Source: Actinomadura citrea
GTDB lineage: Bacteria; Actinomycetota; Actinomycetes; Streptosporangiales; Streptosporangiaceae
Assembly: GCF_013409045.1 (NCBI RefSeq)
Contig: NZ_JACCBT010000001.1
Location: 3,100,001 to 3,164,000, forward strand
Direction: 5' to 3'
DNA: 64,000 nucleotides
Shown: positions 8,454-16,949 of the stretch, one piece after another
Numbering within the stretch: the first letter of the stretch is position 1
Layout of the letters: every line of letters starts with the position of its first letter
The notes under the pieces: generated by a model
What the model saw: only the letters and a program-made list of their open reading frames with translations
The model's database searches: none
Told to the model about the DNA's origin: nothing
Position numbers and translations under genes: made by a program

Positions 8454-9092
8454 TCACCAGGCGGTGAAGGCGGTTATGGTGCCCGCGCCTATGAGGGCGA
8501 CGGCCCAGAGGCGGTCGAGGTTGAACCAGGCGCGGCGCAGGACGGCCAGGCCGACGACCTCGTAGACGAGCACGGCGATCACGCCGGCCACGGCGAACAT
8601 CGACAGGGTGTGCACGGCGGTGACGAACACCCCGGTCGACAGGGCGCTGCCGGAGGACGACGCCAGGCCGTGGTCGTGGCCCGCCGGGGCCGTTCCGGAC
8701 GCGGTGAGCACGGGCAGCAGCATCAGGCCCGCGCCGTGCACCGACGACATCAGGAACGACCAGCCGGCGAGCTGCCACAGCGAGATCCGCATGCCGACCC
8801 ACCGGAAGTGGCGCCGCGACAGCAGCCGCCACAGGCCGAAGCCGACGAGCACGGCCCCGCCGCCGATCGCGACCGCGCGGGTCGCGACGACGGAGCGGGT
8901 GAGGGCGACCAGGACGGCGACGGCGCCGACGGAGGCGGCGTGGCCCGCGGCGATGGCCGGGAGCGACTGCAGCACGAGGGAACGGCTGCGCTCCTGGAGT
9001 CCGCGGGCCACGGCGAACAGCCACCCCATGGCCGGGTTGAGGCCGTGGAAGGCGCCGAGCGCGACGAGTGCGGCGAGCGACCCGTCGTTCAC
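8454..9092 (-). CDS. Six-TM membrane protein of unknown function, co-transcribed with methanethiol oxidase
   Basis: This 212-residue protein has about six hydrophobic segments. It contains HGLNPAMGWLFAVARGLQE near the N-terminus, AAGHAASVGAVAVL, SSVHGAGLMLLPVL and an exposed AGHDHG loop. The polar histidines inside membrane segments recall the NicO/RcnA/TauE-like metal or sulfur exporters, but no confident family assignment is possible. The GTG at 9092 overlaps the stop of the methanethiol oxidase gene (GTGA), so they are one transcription unit. A role in handling copper, or export of sulfite or sulfide made by the neighbours, is inference. Confidence 0.7.
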   Translation of the reverse strand: MNDGSLAALVALGAFHGLNPAMGWLFAVARGLQERSRSLVLQSLPAIAAGHAASVGAVAVLVALTRSVVATRAVAIGGGAVLVGFGLWRLLSRRHFRWVGMRISLWQLAGWSFLMSSVHGAGLMLLPVLTASGTAPAGHDHGLASSSGSALSTGVFVTAVHTLSMFAVAGVIAVLVYEVVGLAVLRRAWFNLDRLWAVALIGAGTITAFTAW

Positions 9093-10489
9093 GGGTAACA
9101 GTAGGAGTCCGAGGAGGCGTCGCCGCCCTGGAGGCGCGTCTGGTGCGGGCGGCGGCCGCGGAAGTCGTCGCCGTTGGGGAAGAACCGCTCGTCGAACGAG
9201 AAACCGTCCGGGGTGGAGTCCAGCTTGGCCATCCACGCGCCGACGCCGTCGGGATAGAACTGGTCGTCCCACGAGCCGTAGAGCGAGTTGGTGACGTAGA
9301 CGCGCTCGCCGTCGCGGCTGACCTCCACCATCTGCGGCCCGCCCGCGAGAGGGCGCCCGGGGTCGGCGGGGTGGGGGGTCCGGCCGACGATGCCGCCGAT
9401 GCGCACCGAGCCCGCCTCGACCGGGTGGAACGGGTCGCTGACGTCGTAGCGCTTCAGCTCGCCGGTGCCCCAGCACGAGACGTACAGCCACTGGTCGTCC
9501 ACCGACAGGTCGATGTCCGTCACGAGCGGGGGCACGGCCCCGAACGGCCGGATGACGGGCGGCAGGGCGTCCGGGTCGGCCGGCTCGGCGGGGATCGTGA
9601 TCACCTTCGTCGCGGCCCACCGGTCGCCGTCGCGGTGCCAGACCCACACCGACGCCGACAGGTCCTCGACGCTGACGACCACGCCCGCGAAACCGTACAG
9701 CTTCGTCGGGTCGTGCGCGGGACGCAGCTCCAGGACCATCTGGTGCTCGTCCCCGAGGTCGACCGTCTGGACGTGCTTGCGCTTGCGCAGGTCGAAGAAG
9801 TTCAGCGAGTGACCGTACTTGCGGCCCAGCAGCAGTTCGCCGACGACGCCGTCCTCGATCATGGACGGCGTGCCCCACTCGGACGCGACGAGCACGTCGT
9901 GCGCGATGTGCCACCAGGCGTCGTAGGCGAAGTACTGCGGGCCCCGGTCGACCTCCCAGCGTCCGAGCACCTCGAACGAGGCGTGGTCGATCAGTGCGAT
10001 CCCGCCCGGGCCGTCCTCGCCGTTCGCCCCGCCGAGGGCCGTCAGGTAGAGGCCCTCCGGCCCGCAGTGGACGGTGTGCGGGCGCGAGTACCCGGCGCGC
10101 TTGGCCAGCTCGTCCGGCTCCAGCGTCTTGACGATCTTCGGAGCGGTCGGGTCGTCCTTGGTGTCGATGACGTAGATCCGCGACGACCGCAGCCCGGGGA
10201 CGATCAGGTAGCGGCGCTCGACGTGCGGGTGCGGGGAGCCGGGGCACAGGGCGCTGCTGCACGCGTTCCATCCGAAGTGGTGCAGCTCGTCCCCGAGATA
10301 GGGCAGCTCGGTCCACCCCACCACGGAGCCGTAGGAGGCGGAGCCGGGGTCCACGTCGAGCACCGCGATCGCGTCCGGCTTCTCCGCGGCCCGGTCGAAC
10401 GCCGCGACGTAGGCGAGCTTCTCCGGAGGCGCGGAGGCGGCGTCGCGCGGGGACGCGTAGAACGTCGGGTCTGGCTTCCACAGTGGCAT
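9089..10489 (-). CDS. Methanethiol oxidase (selenium-binding protein 56 family)
   Basis: This 466-residue beta-propeller protein matches the SBP56 family throughout. It has DPTFYASPRDA at the start, HHFGWNACSSALCPGSPHPHVERRYL with the reactive cysteine, RPHTVHCGPEGLYLTALG, EWGTPSMIEDGV, YGHSLNFFDLRKRK and VTNSLYGSWDDQFYPD. Characterised members are copper-dependent methanethiol oxidases that turn methanethiol, O2 and water into formaldehyde, H2S and H2O2. The ATG at 10489 lies 10 nt downstream of the sulfite oxidase gene on the same strand. The downstream membrane protein overlaps it. The neighbours suggest sulfide made here is further oxidised and finally leaves as sulfate. Confidence 0.9.
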   Translation of the reverse strand: MPLWKPDPTFYASPRDAASAPPEKLAYVAAFDRAAEKPDAIAVLDVDPGSASYGSVVGWTELPYLGDELHHFGWNACSSALCPGSPHPHVERRYLIVPGLRSSRIYVIDTKDDPTAPKIVKTLEPDELAKRAGYSRPHTVHCGPEGLYLTALGGANGEDGPGGIALIDHASFEVLGRWEVDRGPQYFAYDAWWHIAHDVLVASEWGTPSMIEDGVVGELLLGRKYGHSLNFFDLRKRKHVQTVDLGDEHQMVLELRPAHDPTKLYGFAGVVVSVEDLSASVWVWHRDGDRWAATKVITIPAEPADPDALPPVIRPFGAVPPLVTDIDLSVDDQWLYVSCWGTGELKRYDVSDPFHPVEAGSVRIGGIVGRTPHPADPGRPLAGGPQMVEVSRDGERVYVTNSLYGSWDDQFYPDGVGAWMAKLDSTPDGFSFDERFFPNGDDFRGRRPHQTRLQGGDASSDSYCYP

Positions 10490-10499
10490 GGGTGGCCTT

Positions 10500-11762
10500 T
10501 CAGGTGATGGTGACCGGGTGCCGGACGACGGCGCCGAAGAGATAGCCGAGCGTGTTGTAGGGGGCGGTCGCAGGCTGGGTCGTGCCGGTCTCGTCGGTCG
10601 CGCGCGCCAGGAGCTCGTACCGGCCTGGTCGTTCGGGACGCCACGGCAGCTCCCAGCGGACCCATCCGCGAGGACTGGGGTGGCGGTCCCGCAGGCGGGC
10701 GCGGCGCCACGTCCGTCCGCCGTCCACGCTGACCTCGGTGTGCCGGATCCGGCCGTTGCCCGACCAGGACCGGCCGTGCAGGACGTGCGGACGCGCGGGC
10801 AGGGAGGCATCCCAGGGCAGCTCGAACGCGGACTTGACGTTCATGCGGGTCAGGGGCGGTGACCCCTCCTCGGGGTAGCCGGGCCCGAAGAGCCGGTAGT
10901 AGCGGGTGTTCCACGGTGAGAACAGCGGCTCGTCGGCCACCTGGATGTCCCCCAGCCATTTGATGGACGCGATGCCCGCCCACGAGGGCACGACCAGGCG
11001 CACCGGATGGCCGTGGTCGGGAGGCAGGGGAGCGCCGTTCATCTCGTAGGCGAGAAGCGCGTCCTTCATGGCCTTCGCGATCGGCAGGGGACGCCGCACG
11101 CGGCCGAGGTTCTCGCCCTTGTCCACGAACTCAGCGTCCAGCCCGCGCGGCATGATGTCCACCGCCTCAGGGGTCACACCTGCGCGACGCAGGACGGTCG
11201 CCAGGCGGACGCCGCGCCAGCGGGCCACGCCGGCCGCGCCCAGCCGCCAGGGCGTCCCCGACACCTGCTGGCCCTGCTGGGAGGTGTAGAACCCGCGCGC
11301 GTTGCCCGTGCACTCGATGAACGCGGTGAGCTCCTCCGCCGGGAGCCGGAGGAGGTCCTCGTAGGTGAACTCGACGGGACGGTCCTCGGCGGGCGCGCCG
11401 CGCAGGCCTGTTCCCCACAGCCTCAAGCGCCAGGTGCGCGCGTCGATGAGCGGCGTGGCGACGTGGTTGCGGACGAAGAACCGGTCGGCGGGCGTGAGGT
11501 ACCCCTGCCCGCGCATGGCCTCCCACCGCATCTCGGCGTTCGTGCCCTGCGGGATGAACAGCTCCGGGGGCAGCGGCTTCACGATCCCCGTCGCGGCGCC
11601 CGCGGGCCTCGGGCCGAGGGCCGCGGAGAGGCCGGCCGTCAGCCCTGCTCCCGCCGACAGCCGCAGCAGTCCCCTCCGGGACGGGAATCGGACGCGCTCG
11701 TAGGTCGCCTCGTCGGTCAGGTCGTCCCCATGGGGCAGGTCACCGGGATCACCGCTTCGCAT
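10500..11762 (-). CDS. Sulfite oxidase-family molybdopterin enzyme, Tat-exported
   Basis: This 420-residue protein starts with a long n-region followed by a twin-arginine signal (FPSRRGLLRLSAG, then a hydrophobic stretch and AGA cleavage region), so it is exported folded. The molybdenum domain holds the Mo-ligating cysteine in AFIECTGNARGFY and the sulfite-oxidase type GHPVRLVVPSWAGIASIKWL. The C-terminal dimerisation domain shows the HGRSWSGNG and VSVDGGRTW patterns. It probably oxidises sulfite to sulfate outside the membrane; nitrate-reductase-like relatives are less likely because of its neighbours. ATG 11762 was chosen. An in-frame TTG at 11798 preceded by AGGGAAAG is an alternative that adds 12 residues. 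Confidence 0.85.
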   Translation of the reverse strand: MRSGDPGDLPHGDDLTDEATYERVRFPSRRGLLRLSAGAGLTAGLSAALGPRPAGAATGIVKPLPPELFIPQGTNAEMRWEAMRGQGYLTPADRFFVRNHVATPLIDARTWRLRLWGTGLRGAPAEDRPVEFTYEDLLRLPAEELTAFIECTGNARGFYTSQQGQQVSGTPWRLGAAGVARWRGVRLATVLRRAGVTPEAVDIMPRGLDAEFVDKGENLGRVRRPLPIAKAMKDALLAYEMNGAPLPPDHGHPVRLVVPSWAGIASIKWLGDIQVADEPLFSPWNTRYYRLFGPGYPEEGSPPLTRMNVKSAFELPWDASLPARPHVLHGRSWSGNGRIRHTEVSVDGGRTWRRARLRDRHPSPRGWVRWELPWRPERPGRYELLARATDETGTTQPATAPYNTLGYLFGAVVRHPVTIT

Positions 11763-11952
11763 GGTTCCGATGCTGCTCAGCCCGCGTCCAAAAGTCAACT
11801 TTCCCTACTGCTTTAACAGGTTTTTGCGGAGGGGTGAGGTTCGTGGATCAGGACAAGCCAGACGACCGGCCGAACCGGATCCGTGCCGGGACCAGGTGTG
11901 TGACTCGGGTCTCGGGCTGAGTAGCCTGTGATCCGTGGGGGAGGCGGCGCCG

Positions 11953-12849
11953 ATGACCGTGGATCAGGTCGGATCGCCCGCGGAGCTCGCGGGCCTGCTC
12001 GACAGGCATGGCTACCTGTGCGACGAGGGGCTCGCCACGGCCTGCTTCCTCGCCCTGCGGATGGGGCGGCCCCTGTTCCTGGAGGGGGAGGCCGGCGTCG
12101 GCAAGACCGAGCTGGCCAAGACGCTCGCGCGGGGCCTCGGCGCGCCGCTGATCCGGTTGCAGTGCTACGAGGGGCTCGACGCGTCGCAGGCCCTCTACGA
12201 CTGGGACTTCCCCCGCCAGCTCCTGCACCTGCGCGCCGCGGAGGCCGCGGGCGTCAGCGACGTGTCGCGGCTGGAGGGCGAGCTCTACGACCGGCGCTTC
12301 CTGCTGGCGCGGCCGCTGCTCCAGGCGCTGGAGACGTCCCCCAGCGTGCTGCTCGTCGACGAGCTGGACCGTGCCGACGACGAGTTCGAGGCCTTCCTGC
12401 TCGAAGTCCTCAGCGACTTCACGATCACCGTCCCCGAGCTCGGCACGATCCGGGCCGAGCGGCCGCCGGTGGTCGTGGTGACGTCCAACCGCACCCGCGA
12501 GGTCCACGACGCGCTGAAGCGCCGCTGCCTGTACCACTGGCTGGAACATCCGTCCTTCGACCGCGAGGTCGCGATCATCAGGCGCCGGCTGCCGGACGCG
12601 GCGGAGCGGCTGGCCGGGCAGGTGGCGCGAGCCGCGCAGCGGATGCGCGAGACCGACCTGCTGAAGCCGCCGGGCGTCGCCGAGTCCCTGGACTGGACGG
12701 AGGCGCTCGTGGCCCTCGGCGTCCGCGACCTCGACCCGGGGGCGGCGGCGGTGACGCTCGGCGCCGTCCTGAAGTACCGCGAGGACCAGCAGCGCGTGCT
12801 CGGCGGCGGTGGCGCGGCCGGGCTAGAGGCCCTGCTCAACGGGGGTTAG
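11953..12849 (+). CDS. coxD: MoxR-type AAA ATPase, CoxD-like
   Basis: This 298-residue AAA+ ATPase has Walker A GEAGVGKTEL (about residue 40), Walker B LLVDELDRADDEFEAFLLEV, and sensor/arginine-finger region VTSNRTREVHDALKRRCLYHW. The sequence is closest in style to CoxD of carbon monoxide dehydrogenase clusters, a chaperone-like ATPase for molybdenum-centre maturation that acts with a VWA partner. The partner follows 2 nt downstream. The start is a choice between GTG 11935, which sits 7 nt after a TAGCCT -10 box and would be leaderless, and ATG 11953 with GGGGGAGG upstream; the latter was used. The structural hydroxylase genes lie 12 kb away. Confidence 0.85.
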   Translation: MTVDQVGSPAELAGLLDRHGYLCDEGLATACFLALRMGRPLFLEGEAGVGKTELAKTLARGLGAPLIRLQCYEGLDASQALYDWDFPRQLLHLRAAEAAGVSDVSRLEGELYDRRFLLARPLLQALETSPSVLLVDELDRADDEFEAFLLEVLSDFTITVPELGTIRAERPPVVVVTSNRTREVHDALKRRCLYHWLEHPSFDREVAIIRRRLPDAAERLAGQVARAAQRMRETDLLKPPGVAESLDWTEALVALGVRDLDPGAAAVTLGAVLKYREDQQRVLGGGGAAGLEALLNGG

Positions 12850-12851
12850 CC

Positions 12852-13970
12852 GTGGACCGGGACGTCACCGAGACGATGGTCGGCTTCGCCCGGACGGTGC
12901 GGGCGGCGGGCGGGGCGGCCGATCCCGAGCGCGTCCAGGCGATGCTCGCCGCGCTCGGCCACCTCGACGTGCTCGACGCCCGCGACGTGTACTGGGCGGG
13001 CCGGCTCACCCTGTGTGCCGACCCCGACGACCTCGCCCGCTACGACCGCTGCTTCGCCGCCTACTTCTCCGGCGCGACCGCCCGCCCCGGGCGCAGGACG
13101 CCGCCCGCCGTGGTGCGCCGGGTGCCGATGGCGGAGCCGGGCGGGCGCGTCGGCGGGCAGGAGCCGGAGGAGCTGGAGGCGGCCACGGCCAGCGACGTCG
13201 AGGTGCTCCGCGACCGCGACGTCGCACGGCTCGGCGCCGCCGAGCGCGCCGAGGTAGCGCGGCTCATCGCCCTGCTGGACGCGGGGGCCGAGCGGCGCAG
13301 GTCGCGGCGGTTCGCGCCGACGCCGACCGGGCGGCTCGACCCGGCGCGCACCGTCCGGGAGACGCTGCGGCGCGGCGGCGAGACGTCCCTGCTCCGGCAC
13401 CGGAGCCACCGCACCCGGCCGCGCCGGGTCGTGCTGGTCGTGGACGTCAGCGGGTCGATGAGCCCCTACGCCGACGCGCTGCTGCGGTTCGCGCACGCCG
13501 CCGCGCGCTCGGGCGGGAGGAACGTCGAGGTGTTCAGCGCCGGGACGCGTCTCACCCGCCTCACCCGGGAGCTGCGGCACCGCGACCCGGACGCGGCGAT
13601 GGCGGCGGCGTCCGCGGCCATCCCGGACTGGAGCGGCGGCACGCGGCTCGGCGAGGAGCTGAAGGAGTTCCTCGACCGGTTCGGGCAGCGGGGGCTGGCG
13701 CGGGGCGCGGTCGTGGTGATCGCCTCGGACGGGTGGGAGCGCGGCGACGCCGGCCTGCTCGGCGCGCAGATGGCGCGGCTGCACCGCCTCGCGCACCGGG
13801 TGGTGTGGGCGAACCCGCACAAGGCGCGGCCCGGGTACGAGCCGCTCACCGCGGGTATGGCCGCGGCGCTCCCGCACGTGGACGACTTCACCTCCGGGCA
13901 CAGCCTGGCGGCACTGGAGGAGCTGGCCCGCCTCGTCGCGGGCACCGGAAAGGGGAGGGCTCATGCGTGA
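12852..13970 (+). CDS. coxE: VWA-domain protein, CoxE-like
   Basis: This 372-residue protein is the usual partner of CoxD/MoxR ATPases. The C-terminal half carries a von Willebrand A domain with an intact MIDAS: DVSGSMS at about residue 196, the T in SGGTRLGEEL, and the D in VVIASDGWERGDAGLL. The N-terminal half is the CoxE-type helical region. The WSGGTRLGE stretch is characteristic of the CoxE/YehP-like group. It starts at GTG 12852, 2 nt after coxD, and overlaps xdhC by 8 nt, so these are one operon. The inferred role is to work with CoxD in sulfuration or metal loading of the molybdo-hydroxylase. Confidence 0.87.
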   Translation: MDRDVTETMVGFARTVRAAGGAADPERVQAMLAALGHLDVLDARDVYWAGRLTLCADPDDLARYDRCFAAYFSGATARPGRRTPPAVVRRVPMAEPGGRVGGQEPEELEAATASDVEVLRDRDVARLGAAERAEVARLIALLDAGAERRRSRRFAPTPTGRLDPARTVRETLRRGGETSLLRHRSHRTRPRRVVLVVDVSGSMSPYADALLRFAHAAARSGGRNVEVFSAGTRLTRLTRELRHRDPDAAMAAASAAIPDWSGGTRLGEELKEFLDRFGQRGLARGAVVVIASDGWERGDAGLLGAQMARLHRLAHRVVWANPHKARPGYEPLTAGMAAALPHVDDFTSGHSLAALEELARLVAGTGKGRAHA

Positions 13971-15087
13971 CGTGCTCGGCGACATCGCCGGCTGGTACGG
14001 GTCCGGGCGGACGTTCGCACTCGCGACCGTCGTGAACACCTTCCGCAGCGCCCCGCGCCCGCCGGGGGCCGCGATGGCCGTCTCGCCGGACGGGGAGGTC
14101 GCGGGCAGCGTGTCCGGCGGCTGCGTCGAGGGCGCCGTGTACGAACTCGGGCAGACGGTGCTGGAGACCGGCGAACCCGTCGTCCAGCGGTACGGGGTGA
14201 GCGACGACGACGCGTTCGCCGTCGGACTGACCTGCGGCGGGATCCTGGACGTGCTGGTGGAGCCCGTCGGCCCGGACACCTTCCCCGAGTTCGCGGACGT
14301 CGCCGCCGCCATCGGGGCGCGCGAGCCGGTCGCGGTCGCCACCGTCGTGGCCGGGCCCGGGCGGATCGGCGCCCGCCGCGTGGTCTGGACCGACCGCGCG
14401 TCCGGGTCCCTCGCGCCCGGCGCCCCGCACGCGGCCCGGCTCGACGCGGCGGTGGACGACGACGCGCGCGGCATGCTCGCCCAGGGCCTCACCGGCCAGC
14501 GGCACTACGGGCCCGAGGGGGAGCGGCGGCTGGACGACCTCACCGTCTTCGTGCACTCCTTCGCGCCGCCGCCGCGGCTGCTGGTGTTCGGCGCGATCGA
14601 CTTCGCGGCGGCCGTCGCCCGGGTCGGGAAGTTCCTCGGCTACCACGTGACGGTGTGCGACGCGCGGCCGGTGTTCGCGACGCCCAAGCGGTTCCCCGAG
14701 GCCGACGAGGTCGTGGTGAAGTGGCCGCACAAGTTCCTGGAGGAGGCGCGCGACGCCATCGACGGGCGGACGGCGATCTGCGTCCTCACCCACGACCCCA
14801 AGTTCGACGTGCCGCTGCTGGAGGTGGCGCTGCGCACCGAAGCCGGCTACGTCGGCGCGATGGGCTCGCGCCGCACCCACGACGACCGGACTGCGCGGCT
14901 CCGCGAGGCGGGCCTGTCCGACGCCGAACTGGCCCGGCTGCGCTCGCCGATCGGCCTGGACCTCGGGGCCCGCACCCCGGAGGAGACGGCCGTGTCGATC
15001 GCGGCGGAGCTGGTCCAGCTGCGCTGGGGCGGTTCCGGCCGCCCGCTCTCCGACACCAGCGGCCGGATCCACGCCGAGTCGGTCTGA
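13963..15087 (+). CDS. xdhC: XdhC/CoxF-family molybdenum-enzyme maturation factor
   Basis: This 374-residue protein has the N-terminal XdhC_CoxI domain (SAPRPPGAAMAVSPDGEVAGS, then SGGCVEGAVYE and LTCGGILDVLVEPV with the conserved Cys) and a C-terminal Rossmann domain (LLVFGAIDFAAAVARVGKFLGYHVTVCDARPVF). The end motif AMGSRRTHDDR and SPIGLDLGARTPEETAVSI is typical. XdhC proteins bind molybdenum cofactor, help replace an oxo by a sulfido ligand and deliver it to xanthine dehydrogenase-type apoenzymes. It overlaps coxE by 8 nt. Only 18 nt separate it from the mocA-like gene. Confidence 0.92.
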   Translation: MRDVLGDIAGWYGSGRTFALATVVNTFRSAPRPPGAAMAVSPDGEVAGSVSGGCVEGAVYELGQTVLETGEPVVQRYGVSDDDAFAVGLTCGGILDVLVEPVGPDTFPEFADVAAAIGAREPVAVATVVAGPGRIGARRVVWTDRASGSLAPGAPHAARLDAAVDDDARGMLAQGLTGQRHYGPEGERRLDDLTVFVHSFAPPPRLLVFGAIDFAAAVARVGKFLGYHVTVCDARPVFATPKRFPEADEVVVKWPHKFLEEARDAIDGRTAICVLTHDPKFDVPLLEVALRTEAGYVGAMGSRRTHDDRTARLREAGLSDAELARLRSPIGLDLGARTPEETAVSIAAELVQLRWGGSGRPLSDTSGRIHAESV

Positions 15088-15105
15088 CCGCACTACCCTC
15101 GCGGG

Positions 15106-15747
15106 ATGACGTTGCGCAGTGAGGAGTCACCGGCCGGCCTGTTGCTCGCGGCGGGGGAGGGCCGCCGCCTCGGCCGCCCGAAGGCGACGGTCGAGCTGGA
15201 CGGCGAGCGGCTCGTCGACCGGGGCGTCCGCACGCTGCGGGACGGGGGATGCTCCCCGGTCCTGGTGGTGGCGGGCGCCGCGCAGATCGAGGTCATCGGC
15301 GCCGTCGTCGTCCCCAACCCCGACTGGCGCGACGGCATGGGCTCGTCCCTGCGCGCCGGGCTCGCCGCACTGCCGCCCGGCTGCCCCGCCGTGGTCGTCG
15401 CGCTGGTCGACCAGCCCCTGGTGACGCCCGCCGCCGTCGAACGGCTGATCGCCGCGTTCGCGGAGGGCGCCGGCATCGCGGTCGCCACCTACGGGGGAGC
15501 GCCGCGCAACCCCGTCCTGCTGGGCGCCGGGCATCTCGCGGGCGTCGCCGAGGCGGCGGTCGGCGACCAGGGGGCGCGCGGCTACCTGCGCGCCCGTCCG
15601 GAGCTGGTGACGCCCGTCCCGTGCGACGACGTCGCCGCACCCGACGACATCGACACGCCGGAAGACCTGGCCGCGCTCAACCGCCCGCGGGCAGGACGCT
15701 CTCGTCCAGCGCCCCGCAGTCGACCGCACGGCGCAGCCGGGCGGTGA
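15106..15747 (+). CDS. mocA: Molybdenum cofactor cytidylyltransferase-like NTP transferase (MocA/MobA family)
   Basis: This 213-residue nucleotidyltransferase starts AGLLLAAGEGRRLGRPKATVELDG, with the LxAGxxxRxGxxK nucleotide loop. It then has VPNPDWRDGMGSSLRAGL and ALVDQPLVTPAAVERL, the pattern of MocA-like enzymes that add CMP to molybdopterin (giving MCD, the cofactor form used by CO-dehydrogenase and xanthine-dehydrogenase-type enzymes in bacteria). It ends DIDTPEDLAAL as expected, followed by an Arg-rich tail of about 22 residues. The tail reads over the 3' end of the convergent DUF6986 gene for 71 bp and probably is not part of the fold. TACCCT lies 6 nt before the ATG, a leaderless-type promoter. 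Confidence 0.88.
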   Translation: MTLRSEESPAGLLLAAGEGRRLGRPKATVELDGERLVDRGVRTLRDGGCSPVLVVAGAAQIEVIGAVVVPNPDWRDGMGSSLRAGLAALPPGCPAVVVALVDQPLVTPAAVERLIAAFAEGAGIAVATYGGAPRNPVLLGAGHLAGVAEAAVGDQGARGYLRARPELVTPVPCDDVAAPDDIDTPEDLAALNRPRAGRSRPAPRSRPHGAAGR

Positions 15748-16900
15748 GCGCCTTGATGGTGGCGGGCTCGTCCAGGACGCCGCTCGCCTGCCCCGCCGCC
15801 TGCTCGTGCCAGGCGCGGACCCGTCCGATCACGTCGTCGACACCGCTCAGATGGAAGGCGTACACCGCCGCGTACCGGCTCGGCAGGTGCGCGGGATGCA
15901 GGTCCCAGCCCTGGTAGAAGCCGTGCGCCAGCGAGTGCCGGACGTGCGCGGCGTGCGCGGCCCACGCGGCGTTGACCTCGTCGGGCCCGTCGTTGCGGGG
16001 GATGATGTTGGTGGAGCCGTCCGACAGCCGCACCCCGGTGCCCGCGAGCGACACCTGCATGATGTGCCGGGCGAAGTCGCAGGCGGGGTGGTCGAGCCGC
16101 TGCTCGTGCGGCGGCAGGCCGAGCGCGGCGGTGTAGTCGAACACGCCGAAGTGGGCGGCGGTGATGCGGCCCTGCGCCTCGGTGACGAAGGACTGGAGCC
16201 CGATCCGGTCCTCCTCGTTGTCCATCAGCGCCTGCGGCGTCTCGATCTGGATCTCGAACCGCAGGATGCCCTGCGGCAGCCCGAGCGAGGTCTCCAGCCG
16301 GTCCAGGAACTCCACGAACAGCTTGACGTGATCGATCGAGGTCGCCTTGGGGAAGGTGATGGTGAACCCGCCGGGCAGCCGGCCGAGCCGGTCGCGCAGC
16401 GCGGTGAGGAAGCCGTCCAGCGTCCGCATCGCGCGCTCGTGGCCGCCGTCGGTGAACGACTTGACCCGCAGCCCCCAGTAGTGCGGCAGGCCCTTCACCT
16501 GGTACGCGGCGGCGACCGCCTCGACGACCTGCTCGACGTGGGCGTCCTCCTCCTGGTCGTCGCGCACCCCGTAGCCGTCCTCGAAGTCGATCCGGACGTC
16601 CTCCACCGGCTCGGCGGCCAGTTTCGCCGCGACGCGCTCCCGCACCGGCCCGGCGAGCTCCGGATCGAGCCCGAACGCCGCGCCGAACGACCCGGCGCCC
16701 GGCGTGTGCGTGTTCAGCAGCCGCAGCGCCTCGGCGCCGAAGTCGGCGGGCGTCGAGCGGGAGAACCGGTCCGCCGGGACGTAGACCGTGTGGACCGGTT
16801 GGCGGCCTTCCGCGCCGCCGGGGAAGCGCTCGCCGTGGACGTCGCGGACGGTGGCGATGCGCGCGGACAGATCGTCGTACGAGGAGACGCTGAGGTTCAC
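15677..16900 (-). CDS. DUF6986 family aldolase-like protein
   Basis: This protein of about 407 residues belongs to the DUF6986 family, related to HpcH/HpaI and citrate-lyase-beta TIM barrels. Acidic metal-binding type segments are visible: VRIDFEDGYGVRDDQEEDAH, RFEIQIETPQALMDNEEDR and AAHFGVFDYTAALGL. A conserved SFGAAFGLDPEL and HIMQVSLAGTGVRLSDGSTN follow. In actinomycetes the family recurs with purine and allantoin catabolic genes, but its reaction is not established, to my knowledge. The start is ambiguous: GTG 16900 was used, with TTG 16918 as alternative. Its 3' end overlaps the convergent mocA-like gene by 71 bp. Confidence 0.78.
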   Translation of the reverse strand: MNLSVSSYDDLSARIATVRDVHGERFPGGAEGRQPVHTVYVPADRFSRSTPADFGAEALRLLNTHTPGAGSFGAAFGLDPELAGPVRERVAAKLAAEPVEDVRIDFEDGYGVRDDQEEDAHVEQVVEAVAAAYQVKGLPHYWGLRVKSFTDGGHERAMRTLDGFLTALRDRLGRLPGGFTITFPKATSIDHVKLFVEFLDRLETSLGLPQGILRFEIQIETPQALMDNEEDRIGLQSFVTEAQGRITAAHFGVFDYTAALGLPPHEQRLDHPACDFARHIMQVSLAGTGVRLSDGSTNIIPRNDGPDEVNAAWAAHAAHVRHSLAHGFYQGWDLHPAHLPSRYAAVYAFHLSGVDDVIGRVRAWHEQAAGQASGVLDEPATIKALTARLRRAVDCGALDESVLPAGG

Positions 16901-16949
16901 CCTGCAATGATCCCCCAACCGCCACCGGCTAGGGAACCGTCCCGGGTGA

